Origin: Streptomyces sp. NBC_01255
GTDB lineage: Bacteria > Actinomycetota > Actinomycetes > Streptomycetales > Streptomycetaceae
Direction: 5' to 3'
Length of the DNA: 64,000 bases
NCBI RefSeq assembly: GCF_036226445.1
Contig: NZ_CP108474.1
Location: forward strand, 7,440,001 to 7,504,000
Within the stretch, counting starts at the first letter, position 1; the number at the start of each line of letters is the position of its first letter. The position numbers were made by a program, and so were the translations under genes. Below the pieces are notes generated by a model. It worked only from the letters and a program-made list of their open reading frames with translations. It was not told where the DNA came from and did not search any database. Of this stretch, positions 7,149 through 14,987 are shown in pieces.

Positions 7149-8867
7149 CTAGAAGCCCTTCACCACCCAGTCCTGGACGTCAGGGGTGGGGCTGCCCTGG
7201 GTCCATAGGGTCAGCCAGACGCCGTTGCCGAAGGAGTTGCCCTTCGGCGTGATGGCCTTGCCGTAGGCGTTCACGGCGCTGCCGTCGGCCGAGGGGGAGA
7301 ACCGCTGGACGTCGCTGGAGGGGTTGCACGTCCACAGGGTCAGGAGCGCGCCGTTGGTGTTCGCGCCGTTCGCCTCGGGGGTGATGCACTTGCCGCTCGC
7401 CTTGTGGACGATCAGGCCGTTCTCGTACTTCCAGCGCTGGGCGTCCGCTCCCGTGCAGGTCCACACCGTGATCGGCGTGCCGTTGGCGGTGCCGTTGCCC
7501 TGGGGTGTCGCGCAGACGGAGCCCGCCTGGTGGAAGTTGGTGAGCCAGCTCCAGCCGTCGACGGGCTTGCCGGCGTCGGGCTCGATGTTGAACACGACCC
7601 TGCGCGGTCCGCTGGAGTCCACGAGCGCCTCGTTGGCGCCCCACAGCCGCTTGGCGAGGGGGTCCCAGGACAGGCCCTGGGTCAGCTGCGGCGCCTGGGT
7701 GAGGACGTGCGGTGCTTCGTTGGGCTTGGCCACGTGGATGCAGGAGTAGAGCTCGGTGCCGCCCGGCCAGTACGTCGGGCAGGTACCGCTCATGTAGTAG
7801 TTGGTGCCGTCCGTGGCCGTGCCCTGGATGCCCCATACGGGAGAGGTGTAGCCCGTGGTCTCCGAGGCCACTGTGGTGGGAAGGCCGGTGCCGAGGGCCG
7901 ACAGGGGCCAGCGGACGATGCGGGCACCCGCGCCGTTCCGGTTCTCCACCGAGACCAGGGCCGGCGTCGCGCCGGAACGGTCGACGCTCAGGCTGCTCAG
8001 GCACAGCTCCTGGTTGACGCCCGGACCGCAGGCACGGGGGCTGTTGTTGACCCAGGCCGTGGAGACGTTGTCGACCGCGGCGGTGCTGATGGTGCTGTAG
8101 CGGGCGACGAGCGGCATGGCCCAGAGGTGGAACCGGGCGGAGGTCTTGCCCGCGTTCAGGCGGGTGAGGGCGCTCGTGGTGTCGTTCATGCGCCACATGC
8201 GAGTCAGGTCGAAGACCTGGAGCTCCGCACCGTTGGCGACGAACAGCCGGTTGCCGTACCAGGCGACGCCGTCCGAGTGCGAGGTGTACTCAAGGGGCTT
8301 GAAGTTGCCGCTGACCGGCTCCACGAGCGCGATGTGCCCGTACTTGACCTGGCCGCCGGTCGACTCCGTGATCGTGACCCGCGCGTAGTCCTCGACGGTC
8401 TCCGACGGCTTCCGGTCCTTGACCCACGTGCCGTGGTACCAGGCGGTGGCGGTGAGGGAGCGGCCCGCATACAGCCCGTCGGCGGTGGCGGCATGCGAAC
8501 CCGCGAAGCCCTGCGGCATCCAGCCGCCGCCGCCGTCCGCGTAGTTGGACCGGTCGTCCTCGTCGTCCCAGCAGAACCCGTCGGGCTTGAGGGCGCCGTT
8601 CAGTCCGGTGGCGTGACACAGTCCCGGACGTCCCGTACGGGTGCCCAGGACGTCGGTGACGGACGCCTTGGCGACTCCGGCGGCCTCGGCGGAGTCGATG
8701 AGGCCCGTCTTGTCCCCGTCCACGCGGGTGAGCTTGAAGTTCGCGGTGAACGGGTCCAGACCCGAGGCGGCCTGGGCGGGCTGAGCGGGAAGCAGGACTG
8801 AGGCGGCCACGGCCGCGCCGAGTGCGAACTGGGCAAGGCGATTTCTTCGCCCGAACATGAGTTTCAT
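7149..8867 (-). CDS. Secreted protein with C-terminal ricin-B lectin domain
   Basis: 572 residues. A classic Sec signal peptide (RRNRLAQFALGAAVAASVLL, then AQA cleavage) is followed by a domain of about 390 residues that I do not recognise and that is rich in Trp, Gly and Asn. The final 130 residues or so are a ricin-type beta-trefoil with three QxW-like repeats (DAQRW, DVQRF, DVQDW) and WTC motifs, which suggests binding to a polysaccharide or glycan outside the cell. Two ATGs lie at the start (8867 and 8858) and neither has a strong ribosome site. The gene stands alone on the reverse strand between two HNH-remnant regions. It appears intact and is likely island cargo. Enzymatic activity of the N-terminal domain is possible but not shown. 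Confidence 0.8.
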   Translation of the reverse strand: MKLMFGRRNRLAQFALGAAVAASVLLPAQPAQAASGLDPFTANFKLTRVDGDKTGLIDSAEAAGVAKASVTDVLGTRTGRPGLCHATGLNGALKPDGFCWDDEDDRSNYADGGGGWMPQGFAGSHAATADGLYAGRSLTATAWYHGTWVKDRKPSETVEDYARVTITESTGGQVKYGHIALVEPVSGNFKPLEYTSHSDGVAWYGNRLFVANGAELQVFDLTRMWRMNDTTSALTRLNAGKTSARFHLWAMPLVARYSTISTAAVDNVSTAWVNNSPRACGPGVNQELCLSSLSVDRSGATPALVSVENRNGAGARIVRWPLSALGTGLPTTVASETTGYTSPVWGIQGTATDGTNYYMSGTCPTYWPGGTELYSCIHVAKPNEAPHVLTQAPQLTQGLSWDPLAKRLWGANEALVDSSGPRRVVFNIEPDAGKPVDGWSWLTNFHQAGSVCATPQGNGTANGTPITVWTCTGADAQRWKYENGLIVHKASGKCITPEANGANTNGALLTLWTCNPSSDVQRFSPSADGSAVNAYGKAITPKGNSFGNGVWLTLWTQGSPTPDVQDWVVKGF

Positions 8868-9030
8868 TCGGGCAGGCTAAGCGCCTCCGTTCGTCCATGA
8901 TCATCTTCTTCACCGGGTCTTCACGCAGGTCACAGGGTCTGCCCAGGCGTCGCGATGGATGTCCGGCAGTACATCCAACGGGCGGGAGCGGCCGTTGGCG
9001 GATCGACCATTCAGCGTCGGATTCCGTGTC

Positions 9031-9402
9031 GCTGCTCAGCGGAAGAGTTTGATCCAGCTCAAGGCCCCCGGATCCGGCTCGAATATCGCACGGTTCGAAT
9101 GACGCTCCCTGCCGGCTGGGGCCTCGAACTGGGATGCAAAGCGTCGGGAGGCGTACGCGGACGACCGGGACGCGGCCACCTCGCTCGTCGCCGTCACCGC
9201 CCGTACGAACCGGTCGAGGGCCGACCGGGACCCGCGGGGGTGGATGCCGCCGCTCCCCGACGCGCACTGCCGGTACGTCTCCGAGTGGGTCGCCACCAAG
9301 CTTCGCTGGGGCCTTGCCGCCGACCAGGGCGAGGCCGATGCCCTGACCGTGTACGCCGAGGCCTGCGAGACCACGATCGTCCACTACACCCCCGCCCCGT
9401 AA
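9031..9402 (+). pseudogene. HNH endonuclease 3' half, copy 2
   Basis: From the TGA at 9100-9102 the frame runs AGASNWDAKRREAYADD to the natural family C-terminus CETTIVHYTPAP and a TAA. The protein starts exactly where the catalytic half should end (intact relatives read AEAWDSGAS). The start codon, HNH residues and promoter are absent. About 70 bp upstream of the TGA (from GCTGCTCAGC, through GGCTCGAATATCGCACG) is shared with copy 3 at 23478, and its last part with copy 1. The repeated unit therefore begins outside the HNH sequence. The matrixin remnant follows. Confidence 0.7.
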
Positions 9403-9579
9403 CCAGCGGCCCCCGTACACGCCTCCTCGGTCGAGCGGTGCGGGCTTCGCGCCCTCGAACGCACCGCTCACGCTTCCGTGCGCCGCTCACCGCGAAGGTG
9501 ACGTCGATGCCGGTCCCGCTACGGCGCGGGGCCGGCGCGCCCTACCGTCGACCACCGACCCCGAGGAACCGTCCTGCCG

Positions 9580-10166
9580 ATGACCAGCTCGCTGCGTGTT
9601 CTGCCCGCGCTCACCGCCGCCACGTGCATCGCCATCACGGTGACGACCGTCTCCTAGGCCGTCCCGGTCACCGCCACGCGGCCGAAAGCACGGAGCCGTG
9701 CATCCGCGGGGAGGCGGAGGGCAGAGCCGAGTCGTCCGTCGACGATGGGGAGATCCGGTACACCGAGGCGACGAAGTACGACACGGCCCGCAAGCACGCG
9801 CAGACGGTGTGGCAGGCCACACCACTGTCGAAAGTCAAACTCCGAGGCGACACGGCGACCACGGTGAACGACCTGGAATGGCGGGACTACAAAAAGGAGG
9901 ACGGGCACGGCGGCTACCACCACCGCCGCAGCGGGGTCGCGGAGACCGACTACATCTACCTGAACAAGCAGTACCTCGACCCGCTCGGCGCGCTCCACAA
10001 GATCGGCTTCCAGCAGTCCGTCGCCGCACACGAGCTCGGGCACGCGCTCGGCCTGTGCCACAAGGGCGACCGGCACTTCTCCCTCATGTGGACAAGCGTG
10101 TCGAACCCACCTGTCACCGAACCCACCAAGGTCGACAAGGCCGGCTACAAGAAGATCTGGGGCTGA
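9580..10166 (+). pseudogene. Matrixin-like zinc metalloprotease with disrupted signal peptide
   Basis: The catalytic domain is intact: AAHELGHALGLCH gives the HExxHxxGxxH zinc site (about 10021-10065) and SLMWTS the Met-turn. The sequence upstream, in a different frame from the ATG at 9580, encodes a signal-peptide-like MTSSLRVLPALTAATCIAI. That frame meets a TAG at 9656-9658, and the protease frame is offset from it. In the protease frame the upstream residues are Arg/His/Pro-rich, as expected for an out-of-frame read. I therefore infer at least a stop and a frameshift between leader and enzyme. A GTG or ATG start in the protease frame would give a leaderless protein. The next gene starts 2 bp after the stop. 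Confidence 0.6.
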
Positions 10167-10168
10167 TC

Positions 10169-10747
10169 GTGAAGCACAAGCGGACCACCCTGACCATCCT
10201 GGCCGCCGCCGCGGTCCTCACCACCGCCGGCGCAGCCTGGTACACCACCCTCGACACCCCCACCGGCAGCGGGCCACCTGCCGAAGCGCATCGCTTGTGT
10301 CTGCCCGCGACCGATACCGACGAGGACAAGGCCGGCTACGCCCAGACGATCGCGCTGGTCACCGTCGACCGCACGGTCGAGTACCGCGAGGGAGACGAAG
10401 CGGCGGGCGGAGCACTGCTGTCGAAGGTCACGGTCGCCCAGCGGCTCAAGGGAAGCCCGCCCACGACGATGACCATCGGGCAGTCCGTCCTCCGTCAGGC
10501 CGGCGGTGGATACACGAAGACGAAGCCGTCCTACCTGCCGCTCGAGCCCGGTCACCGCTACGTCGTCGGGACCGTCCCCGATCCGGCGTACGGCGACGGC
10601 TGGATCTGGTTCGCTACCGCCGCCGACAACGACCTGACCGCGGCCACCACCCGCTGGACGCGCGCCGTCGACCGGCAGGTCGCCCCACACCCCGACCCCG
10701 CCTGCAACGACGTCATCAACGACAGTCCCAGCCCCGCCACCCCCTGA
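10169..10747 (+). CDS. Small secreted or membrane-anchored hypothetical protein
   Basis: A 192-residue protein starting at a GTG two bases after the metalloprotease stop, with GGGG upstream, so translationally coupled to it. The N-terminus is a signal peptide or anchor (KHKRTTLTILAAAAVLTTAG). The exported part has two Cys (LCLPATD, DPACND) and a mixed beta pattern (TVDRTVEYREG, KVTVAQRLKG, PGHRYVVGTVP), and ends in a Pro/Ser-rich tail. I do not recognise the family. The coupling suggests a function with the protease, for example an inhibitor or substrate partner. That is inference. Confidence 0.65.
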   Translation: MKHKRTTLTILAAAAVLTTAGAAWYTTLDTPTGSGPPAEAHRLCLPATDTDEDKAGYAQTIALVTVDRTVEYREGDEAAGGALLSKVTVAQRLKGSPPTTMTIGQSVLRQAGGGYTKTKPSYLPLEPGHRYVVGTVPDPAYGDGWIWFATAADNDLTAATTRWTRAVDRQVAPHPDPACNDVINDSPSPATP

Positions 10748-11140
10748 AAGCCGTGCCCATGCGGGCTCGCGCGATTCCGGAAGCGACTGTGGCCCCATAC
10801 CGAGGTGTAGGGCCACACAGGGGGCGTTCCAACGACCAATCGGTTCGGCCTCCCACGGCTCACCGCAGCGGCGCCGCCTCCGCGCCGGGGCCGGAGTTCA
10901 ACCCTCCCGGGCACGATCCACCTGCTACGCGACGCGGACGAGCTACAGGGTCACGCCGACGGTGACGGGGCTCATTGACGAGGGCGATCCCGAAGGAGCG
11001 GCGGCGACACACACGCCGCATGGGAACAGCGCCCGCACTGAGGCTGGGTTGACGAGCAGCACTGGCTGCAGAGATGACAAGGCGCGCCTGCCTCTCCGTG
11101 GTCCCGTACCGACGGGTGTCGGACAGGGAGCATGGCGGGC
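10748..11140. other. Intergenic stretch with one hairpin
   Basis: No convincing gene in 393 bp. TGTGGCCC (10788-10795) and GGGCCACA (10810-10817) form an 8-bp stem with a 14-base loop, possibly a weak terminator for the preceding pair. The rest has no codon bias I trust. It ends with the ribosome site (GGGAG) of the next gene. Confidence 0.4.
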
Positions 11141-11509
11141 ATGACCACTGAGCATCCCGCCGAGCGGGGCGGCACGGGGCGCGACCGGTTCGCTGCCTTC
11201 TCCGAGCGGGCATCGAACGTCACCAGCTCGCCGCTGTTCTATGCCCTGTGTGTGTTCCTGGTCCTCGGCACCGTCGCCCTCCACCTCGTGCACCCGCCGC
11301 TGTCCTGGCTGATCTTCGCCGGGGATGTCATGACGTCGGTCAACCTCCTCTTGCTTGCCCTGCTGAAGAACACCGAACGGCGTGACACACACGCCGTTCA
11401 GCGCAAGCTGGACGCCATCGCTGCGGCACTGCTCGAGCAGCGCGAGGGCACGAGCCACGCAGCCGCTGACAAGCTGCGGCAGGCCATCCGCATGGAGGAG
11501 GAACAGTGA
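11141..11509 (+). CDS. Low-affinity iron permease-like small membrane protein
   Basis: 122 residues. Two hydrophobic helices (SPLFYALCVFLVLGTVALHL and WLIFAGDVMTSVNLLLLALL) are followed by an amphipathic tail (NTERRDTHAVQRKLDAIAAA). The layout and the ...NTERRDTHAVQRKLD motif match the small actinobacterial members of the low-affinity iron permease (Fet4-like) family. These are far shorter than the yeast transporter, and transport has not been shown for them. Two ATGs 9 bp apart are possible; the second is better spaced from GGGAG and is used here. Confidence 0.7.
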   Translation: MTTEHPAERGGTGRDRFAAFSERASNVTSSPLFYALCVFLVLGTVALHLVHPPLSWLIFAGDVMTSVNLLLLALLKNTERRDTHAVQRKLDAIAAALLEQREGTSHAAADKLRQAIRMEEEQ

Positions 11510-11634
11510 GGGCTAGACGAGGGTTACCAGCGCTGCCAGGCCGCGGCACTGCCAGAGGTTCAGGCCGGTGGTGGTGATGTCGCTGAGGGCCATGTCCCGA
11601 GGTTCTCCAGGGGCGAGGGGAGGCGTTGTGCGGT

Positions 11635-11882
11635 TCAGGGTCCGGCGATGAGCCACAGGACCAGGGCAGCGTCGAGCTCGCGGTCGTACCCGTAGCGACG
11701 GAGACACCGCGGCCGCCGGTCTGCTCGGGCAGCACTTCAACGACCAGGTTGTCGGTGCCGGGCAGCGGCCGCCCCTGCCCGGGCTGCCCCTCAAGGGCGC
11801 GGCGCACAGTCTCGACCGCGGTCTGCTCTCGCGCGGTGAGCTCGGTGAGGATCTTCTCGGCGGCGTCGGAGTGAAACGCGGG
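11635..11882 (-). pseudogene. Degraded small gene downstream of the 12.2-kb pair
   Basis: Reading leftwards, the coding signal is strong but split over frames. FHSDAAEKILTELTAREQTA through VRRALEGQPGQGRPLPG and VVEVLPEQTGGRGVSV lies in one frame. RYGYDRELDAALVLWLIAGP and a stop at 11635-11637 lie in another. A GTG overlaps the stop of the previous gene as GTGA but is out of frame with the first block. Two frameshifts would restore one small protein of about 80 residues as the third gene of an operon. The call rests on codon pattern only. Confidence 0.45.
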
Positions 11883-12215
11883 TCACCGGGCGCCGACCCC
11901 GCCGAGCTTCCGGCGCAGCTTGGCCCCCACGTCCTCGTTGGTGCGGGCGATCGCGGCCGCCTCGTCGCGGCGGAGCAGGACGCGGTGCCGGTACGCCTGA
12001 ACGAGCTCGCGGACGCGGGTCAGGTCGTCCAGGTCGACGGTGGCGAGCTCGGCTTCGAATCGGGTCGGGTCGACCGCGATCGCGTTCAAGGCCGTGTCCA
12101 GGCGGGCGGTCTGCTCGACGGTCAGGAAGCGGACCTGCGTCTCGGCCGGCTCGATGAACACGATCCTCGGGCCGCGGCCGCGGGAGTTCCTAGGCAACGT
12201 GCGGGGCCTCGTCAC
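11883..12215 (-). CDS. Hypothetical protein, second gene of a small overlapping pair
   Basis: 110 residues, mostly helical and charged (LTVEQTARLDTALNAIAVDP, RVRELVQAYRHRVLLRRDEA), with no membrane segment or recognisable catalytic motif. The GTG start lies inside the last 26 bp of the upstream 68-residue gene, so the two are translationally coupled. Small overlapping pairs on islands are often toxin-antitoxin modules. I do not recognise either protein as a known toxin or antitoxin family, so this remains a guess from layout. Confidence 0.55.
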   Translation of the reverse strand: MTRPRTLPRNSRGRGPRIVFIEPAETQVRFLTVEQTARLDTALNAIAVDPTRFEAELATVDLDDLTRVRELVQAYRHRVLLRRDEAAAIARTNEDVGAKLRRKLGGVGAR

Positions 12216-12396
12216 TCTGCTCCGGCAGCCCCTTCTCGGCCCGGATGTCGTCCCAGTCCCGGCACCGGTCCAGGTCGATCCCCTCGGCGGCGAGGTTCTC
12301 GAGTACGTAGGCGAGCGCGGGGTTCCCGGGGAACTCCGCGCGCGCTGCTTCGCGAAGCAGCTGCTGTTCGGCGGCGTCGAAGGTCAGATGCGCCAT
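12190..12396 (-). CDS. Small hypothetical protein, first gene of the overlapping pair
   Basis: 68 residues from an ATG (MAHLTFDAAEQQLLREAARA) to a stop 26 bp inside the next gene. The protein is acidic and helical (ALAYVLENLAAEGIDLDRCR, then DDIRAEKGLP). No family recognised. The size, the acidity and the overlap with the downstream gene would suit an antitoxin-like role, which is inferred only. Confidence 0.5.
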   Translation of the reverse strand: MAHLTFDAAEQQLLREAARAEFPGNPALAYVLENLAAEGIDLDRCRDWDDIRAEKGLPEQSDEAPHVA

Positions 12397-12544
12397 GAGG
12401 CCCAAGCACTGCGGCCCACTCGCGCTCTGGGGCCGAGGCCGACCGCATCCCAGCACACATGCCGGTGCCCTCGTCCAGAACGTGGCATGAGCGAGGGGCG
12501 GGCCGGCGCAGCACTCACCCGAAGGCGAGCCACCGCCGCCCACG

Positions 12545-12790
12545 GAGCTGTCTGTACTGGAAGATGCCGAGTTCGGGCGTCTCGAGGGCCGCTTCCCTGG
12601 CCGGGCGACGGCTGCGGAGATGCTCGCCGACGCTGGGTACACGTGGGACGACATCGGCCTCACCGCAGCGGACGGCATCCCCTCATGGCGTCGAGGCCCG
12701 AAAGAAGGCGAACTCGTCCTACCGGCTCGGGTCGAAGGCGCTGATGCGGGCGAGCTCGCCCCGGCGGTGGACTGGCTGGCCCGAAGCCCT
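12545..12790 (+). pseudogene. Gene fragment (unknown family)
   Basis: One frame shows coding-like sequence (LSVLEDAEFGRLEGRFPGRA, AAEMLADAGYTWDDIGLTAA, GIPSWRRGPKEGEL) without a ribosome site or a clear start, and it loses coherence after about 12780. It is likely the middle of a formerly longer gene. The region from 12397 to 13177 consists of such short pieces on both strands. Confidence 0.35.
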
Positions 12791-12796
12791 GTCCGT

Positions 12797-12916
12797 TCAG
12801 GATTCGGCGGGCAGGAGCTGGACCAGGCCGACCCAGTTCTCCTCGTCCACCTTGGTCTGTGTGGCGCGGACCCTCCAGCGGCCGGCGGGCAGTGGGACCG
12901 ATGCCTCGGCAGGCAT
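12797..12916 (-). CDS. Very short hypothetical ORF, possibly a C-terminal fragment
   Basis: 39 codons from ATG to TGA: MPAEASVPLPAGRWRVRATQ, then KVDEENWVGLVQLLPAES. The beta-rich composition and the ending look like the C-terminus of a real protein. No ribosome site precedes the ATG, and the upstream DNA carries an RCC1 fragment on the other strand. It is more likely a remnant than an independent gene. Confidence 0.35.
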   Translation of the reverse strand: MPAEASVPLPAGRWRVRATQTKVDEENWVGLVQLLPAES

Positions 12917-12930
12917 CCCGTCGTCGGGGT

Positions 12931-13070
12931 GGCCAGCTCGGCGACGGCACCACCAACAGCAGCCCCACCCCCGTGACGACGCACACCAAACTGACCGGGC
13001 CCGACAAGCTCACCGCCCCTGTCGGAGGAGACTTCACCCTGGTCAACGAACTCCCCGCCCTTGTGTGCCC
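12931..13070 (+). pseudogene. Fragment of an RCC1-repeat protein
   Basis: GQLGDGTTNSSPTPV is the hallmark of RCC1 (beta-propeller) repeats, followed by TKLTGPDKLTAPVGGDF. Only about one repeat is present, with no start. It is evidently a stray piece of a larger secreted propeller protein. Confidence 0.5.
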
Positions 13071-13177
13071 GATCCATCCGACCGCCGGGGCCACAAGAGC
13101 CGTCACTGCCGTGGCGGACCTGCTGTTCCCGGTCCTGGACGTCCTCGAGGAGCTGACCGTTCGCACCTCGTGGCCGG

Positions 13178-13741
13178 TCAGCGGATGCCCTGAAATCCCG
13201 GGCCCAGACCGCGCCTTCGAGGCCGTCCTCCGGTGCGCGGTCCGGGTACCCCGGGCACCGTCGCGGACGTCGACACCTCGCAATCCGCCTCAGGGTCGAC
13301 CCGCAGGCCCAGGCGCCGGCGGGCCGTAGCCGTCGCGGCCGTCACCGCGGCCAGGACCTCGCGAACCTCCGGGTCGATCTGGGCGAGTGCGGCGGCCAGC
13401 GTGTCGATCGCGACCAGGGCGTCGTCGGCGGCCGCCACGCTCCAGCCGCACCCGGCCGTGGCGTCCGCGAGCTCGCACGCCGTCTCCGCGATCTGGTCCG
13501 CCTGCTCTTCGATCCCGGGCCCCGCCTGCTCCACCAGCTCCACGACGACTCCAACGCTGCCGGCTGCCCCCAGGACACTCACTGCCTGGCCGCCGGCCGA
13601 CTTCGAACGTGCCCGTGTTCTCGTCGTCGGAGCCGGAAAAGACCGGCCCGACGCTCCATGACCACCGAGGCGGCCTGGCGACGGGTCCGCCCCGGGGAGA
13701 GCCTCGGACACGCGCCAGCTCGGCCGGCCCGTTGGGTCCAA
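13178..13741 (-). CDS. Hypothetical protein of the CELADATAG type
   Basis: The convincing part is about 110 residues: GIEEQADQIAETACELADAT, GWSVAAADDALVAIDTLAAA, EVREVLAAVTAATATARRRL. It is helical and Ala-rich with no signal peptide. Both ends of the frame are Pro/Arg-rich and probably not translated as such. The start shown is only the limit of the open frame, and a start near the VSVLGAAGSV segment is plausible. A second fragment of the same family (EAGCELADATAGYGW) lies at about 18400. Function unknown; the gene may be truncated. Confidence 0.4.
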   Translation of the reverse strand: MDPTGRPSWRVSEALPGADPSPGRLGGHGASGRSFPAPTTRTRARSKSAGGQAVSVLGAAGSVGVVVELVEQAGPGIEEQADQIAETACELADATAGCGWSVAAADDALVAIDTLAAALAQIDPEVREVLAAVTAATATARRRLGLRVDPEADCEVSTSATVPGVPGPRTGGRPRRRGLGPGFQGIR

Positions 13742-13890
13742 CGGGTTCGACCGGAGCTGGAATGTGCGGAATCAGGTGAGGCCGGCGGCGCTATCGTCCC
13801 AACCATCGTCGCGGCGTCATCGGTACGGCGCAGGCCCCGCGTTAATGGACGCGGGGCCTGCGCGGGCACGGGCGGTGCCCGGGGCGCCTG

Positions 13891-14118
13891 TCAGCGCGCG
13901 ACGTTGGCGGGGTTCTCCTTGGCCGCCTTCCAGTTCGCGGTGGCCCTCTTGAAGCGTTCCTGGTGCGGGATGTCCGGGTGCTCCGCCTTGATCCGTTCCA
14001 GTTCCTGGATCATGTACTTGTTGAAGGGGGTGAGCTTCTTTGACCTCACGCCGCTGGCGCTCTTCGTTTTGCGGGGTGCCGCGGGCGTGTTCTGGGTCGT
14101 CCTCGTACGTGGTGGCAC
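13891..14118 (-). CDS. Small basic protein with YABBY/HMG-box-like domain
   Basis: 75 residues. A Lys/Arg/Thr-rich tail (RTRTTQNTPAAPRKTKSASG) precedes TPFNKYMIQELERIKAEHPD, IPHQERFKRATANW and a short basic end. The second half follows the pattern of the plant YABBY and related HMG-box-like domains, which read P-x-x-YN-x-F-I-x-x-E-I-x-R-I-K-x-x-NP-x-I-x-H-x-x-x-F-x-x-A-x-x-NW. That suggests a DNA-bending or nucleoid-type role in the cytosol. The GTG start has GGAGG six bases upstream. It lies 52 bp downstream of an acidic-protein gene on the same strand, probably one transcript. The assignment is by pattern only. Confidence 0.72.
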   Translation of the reverse strand: MPPRTRTTQNTPAAPRKTKSASGVRSKKLTPFNKYMIQELERIKAEHPDIPHQERFKRATANWKAAKENPANVAR

Positions 14119-14170
14119 GTCTACCTCCGGTGTCTTCCTCGGTCGGGTGGTTCGGTCGGATCGCGTCGCG

Positions 14171-14677
14171 CTACAGCGACAGGTCCACGCGCAGGGCGCG
14201 GGCGCAGGCGGCCACGGCCTCGGCGGTGGCCTCCACCGTGTTCTTGCGGTCCTCGTCGTAGTAGCCGGCCACCACCATGTCGGGGAGCGCGGCCAGGACG
14301 ATGCCCGACGTCTCGGCACGCAGGTACGTGAACGGCACCGCCCCGTCACCGCCGACGTCGACCGCGTCCCGCTTCGCGACCTCGTAGTCGACCCCGCCGA
14401 CATTCACCACCGCGCCAGTCGCGTCGTCCTCGGCCACGGCGAACAGCGCCGCCACGTCGGTCTCGAACATGTCGGTGGCGTCGTCGTAGTTGTCGGCGTC
14501 CCGGATGCTGAGCGCCGCACCCAGGACCTCCTCGCCGTCCTCGTCGACGAGGTAGAGCCCCGCGGCACTCGGCGCGCGGCCGTCACCGTCGTTGAGCCCG
14601 TCCGGGTCCACCAGCCTGTCGAGGAGGTAGCTGTCCCACACCGTGTCGGTGTCGCCGTCGAAATCGATCTCGCTCAA
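14171..14677 (-). CDS. Acidic hypothetical protein, partner of the YABBY-like gene
   Basis: 168 residues, strongly acidic (SEIDFDGDTDTVWDSYLLDR, YLVDEDGEEVLGAALSIRDA, VDVGGDGAVPFTYLRAETSG), with a mixed alpha/beta pattern and no signal peptide. The start appears to be a TTG with GAGGGG at good spacing. It is followed on the same strand by the basic YABBY-like protein. A strongly acidic protein encoded with a basic DNA-binding-like one could be its inhibitor, a chaperone or a DNA mimic. No family recognised. Confidence 0.6.
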   Translation of the reverse strand: MSEIDFDGDTDTVWDSYLLDRLVDPDGLNDGDGRAPSAAGLYLVDEDGEEVLGAALSIRDADNYDDATDMFETDVAALFAVAEDDATGAVVNVGGVDYEVAKRDAVDVGGDGAVPFTYLRAETSGIVLAALPDMVVAGYYDEDRKNTVEATAEAVAACARALRVDLSL

Positions 14678-14987
14678 GCCCGGTTCCCCTCATCGGCCCG
14701 GAACCCGGACACCCCAGGTCGCACGGTCCGTAATCCATCAGCTACGTAATGATCAACGAGATCATAAAACCCCCAATCATTGCCATGATCTCCAAAATCG
14801 CAAGAAAACCGCACGAACGGGTACGGCTGCAGATCTCCGTTTGACCTGGCCACTCGATCAGGCCAACGACGGCCCCAAGCGTGGGTCACAGCCGTGCCCG
14901 AGACCTGCGCGAACGTCGCACGTCCGGAGGCTGCCTGAGCCGGTGCGCCGCTCGTAACTCCTGCTGTCTGCGCACGTTGGGTGAGGC
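14678..14987. other. Divergent intergenic region, unusually AT-rich
   Basis: 310 bp between the acidic-protein gene and the 393-residue gene. About 14735-14815 is markedly richer in A and T than the neighbours. It holds an inverted repeat ATGATC-AACGA-GATCAT (14749-14765) plus a further CATGATC, a likely promoter/operator zone for the leftward pair. No gene seen. Confidence 0.45.

Noticed and set aside
8955..10166. A continuous 403-codon frame that would fuse the HNH 3' half to the metalloprotease
   Set aside because: The HNH codons lie in a different frame (they end at a TAA at 9400-9402). The long frame reads as Arg/Pro/His-rich shadow until the protease part at about 9680.
11513..11794. 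93-codon reverse frame ending in GLNLWQCRGLAALVTLV as a membrane peptide
   Set aside because: Its first part is the Arg/Pro-rich shadow of the decayed gene. The hydrophobic end has no start of its own.
12859..13329. 156-codon frame through the RCC1 segment as one gene
   Set aside because: Only about 45 residues resemble RCC1-type sequence. The flanks are unrelated and there is no start with a ribosome site.
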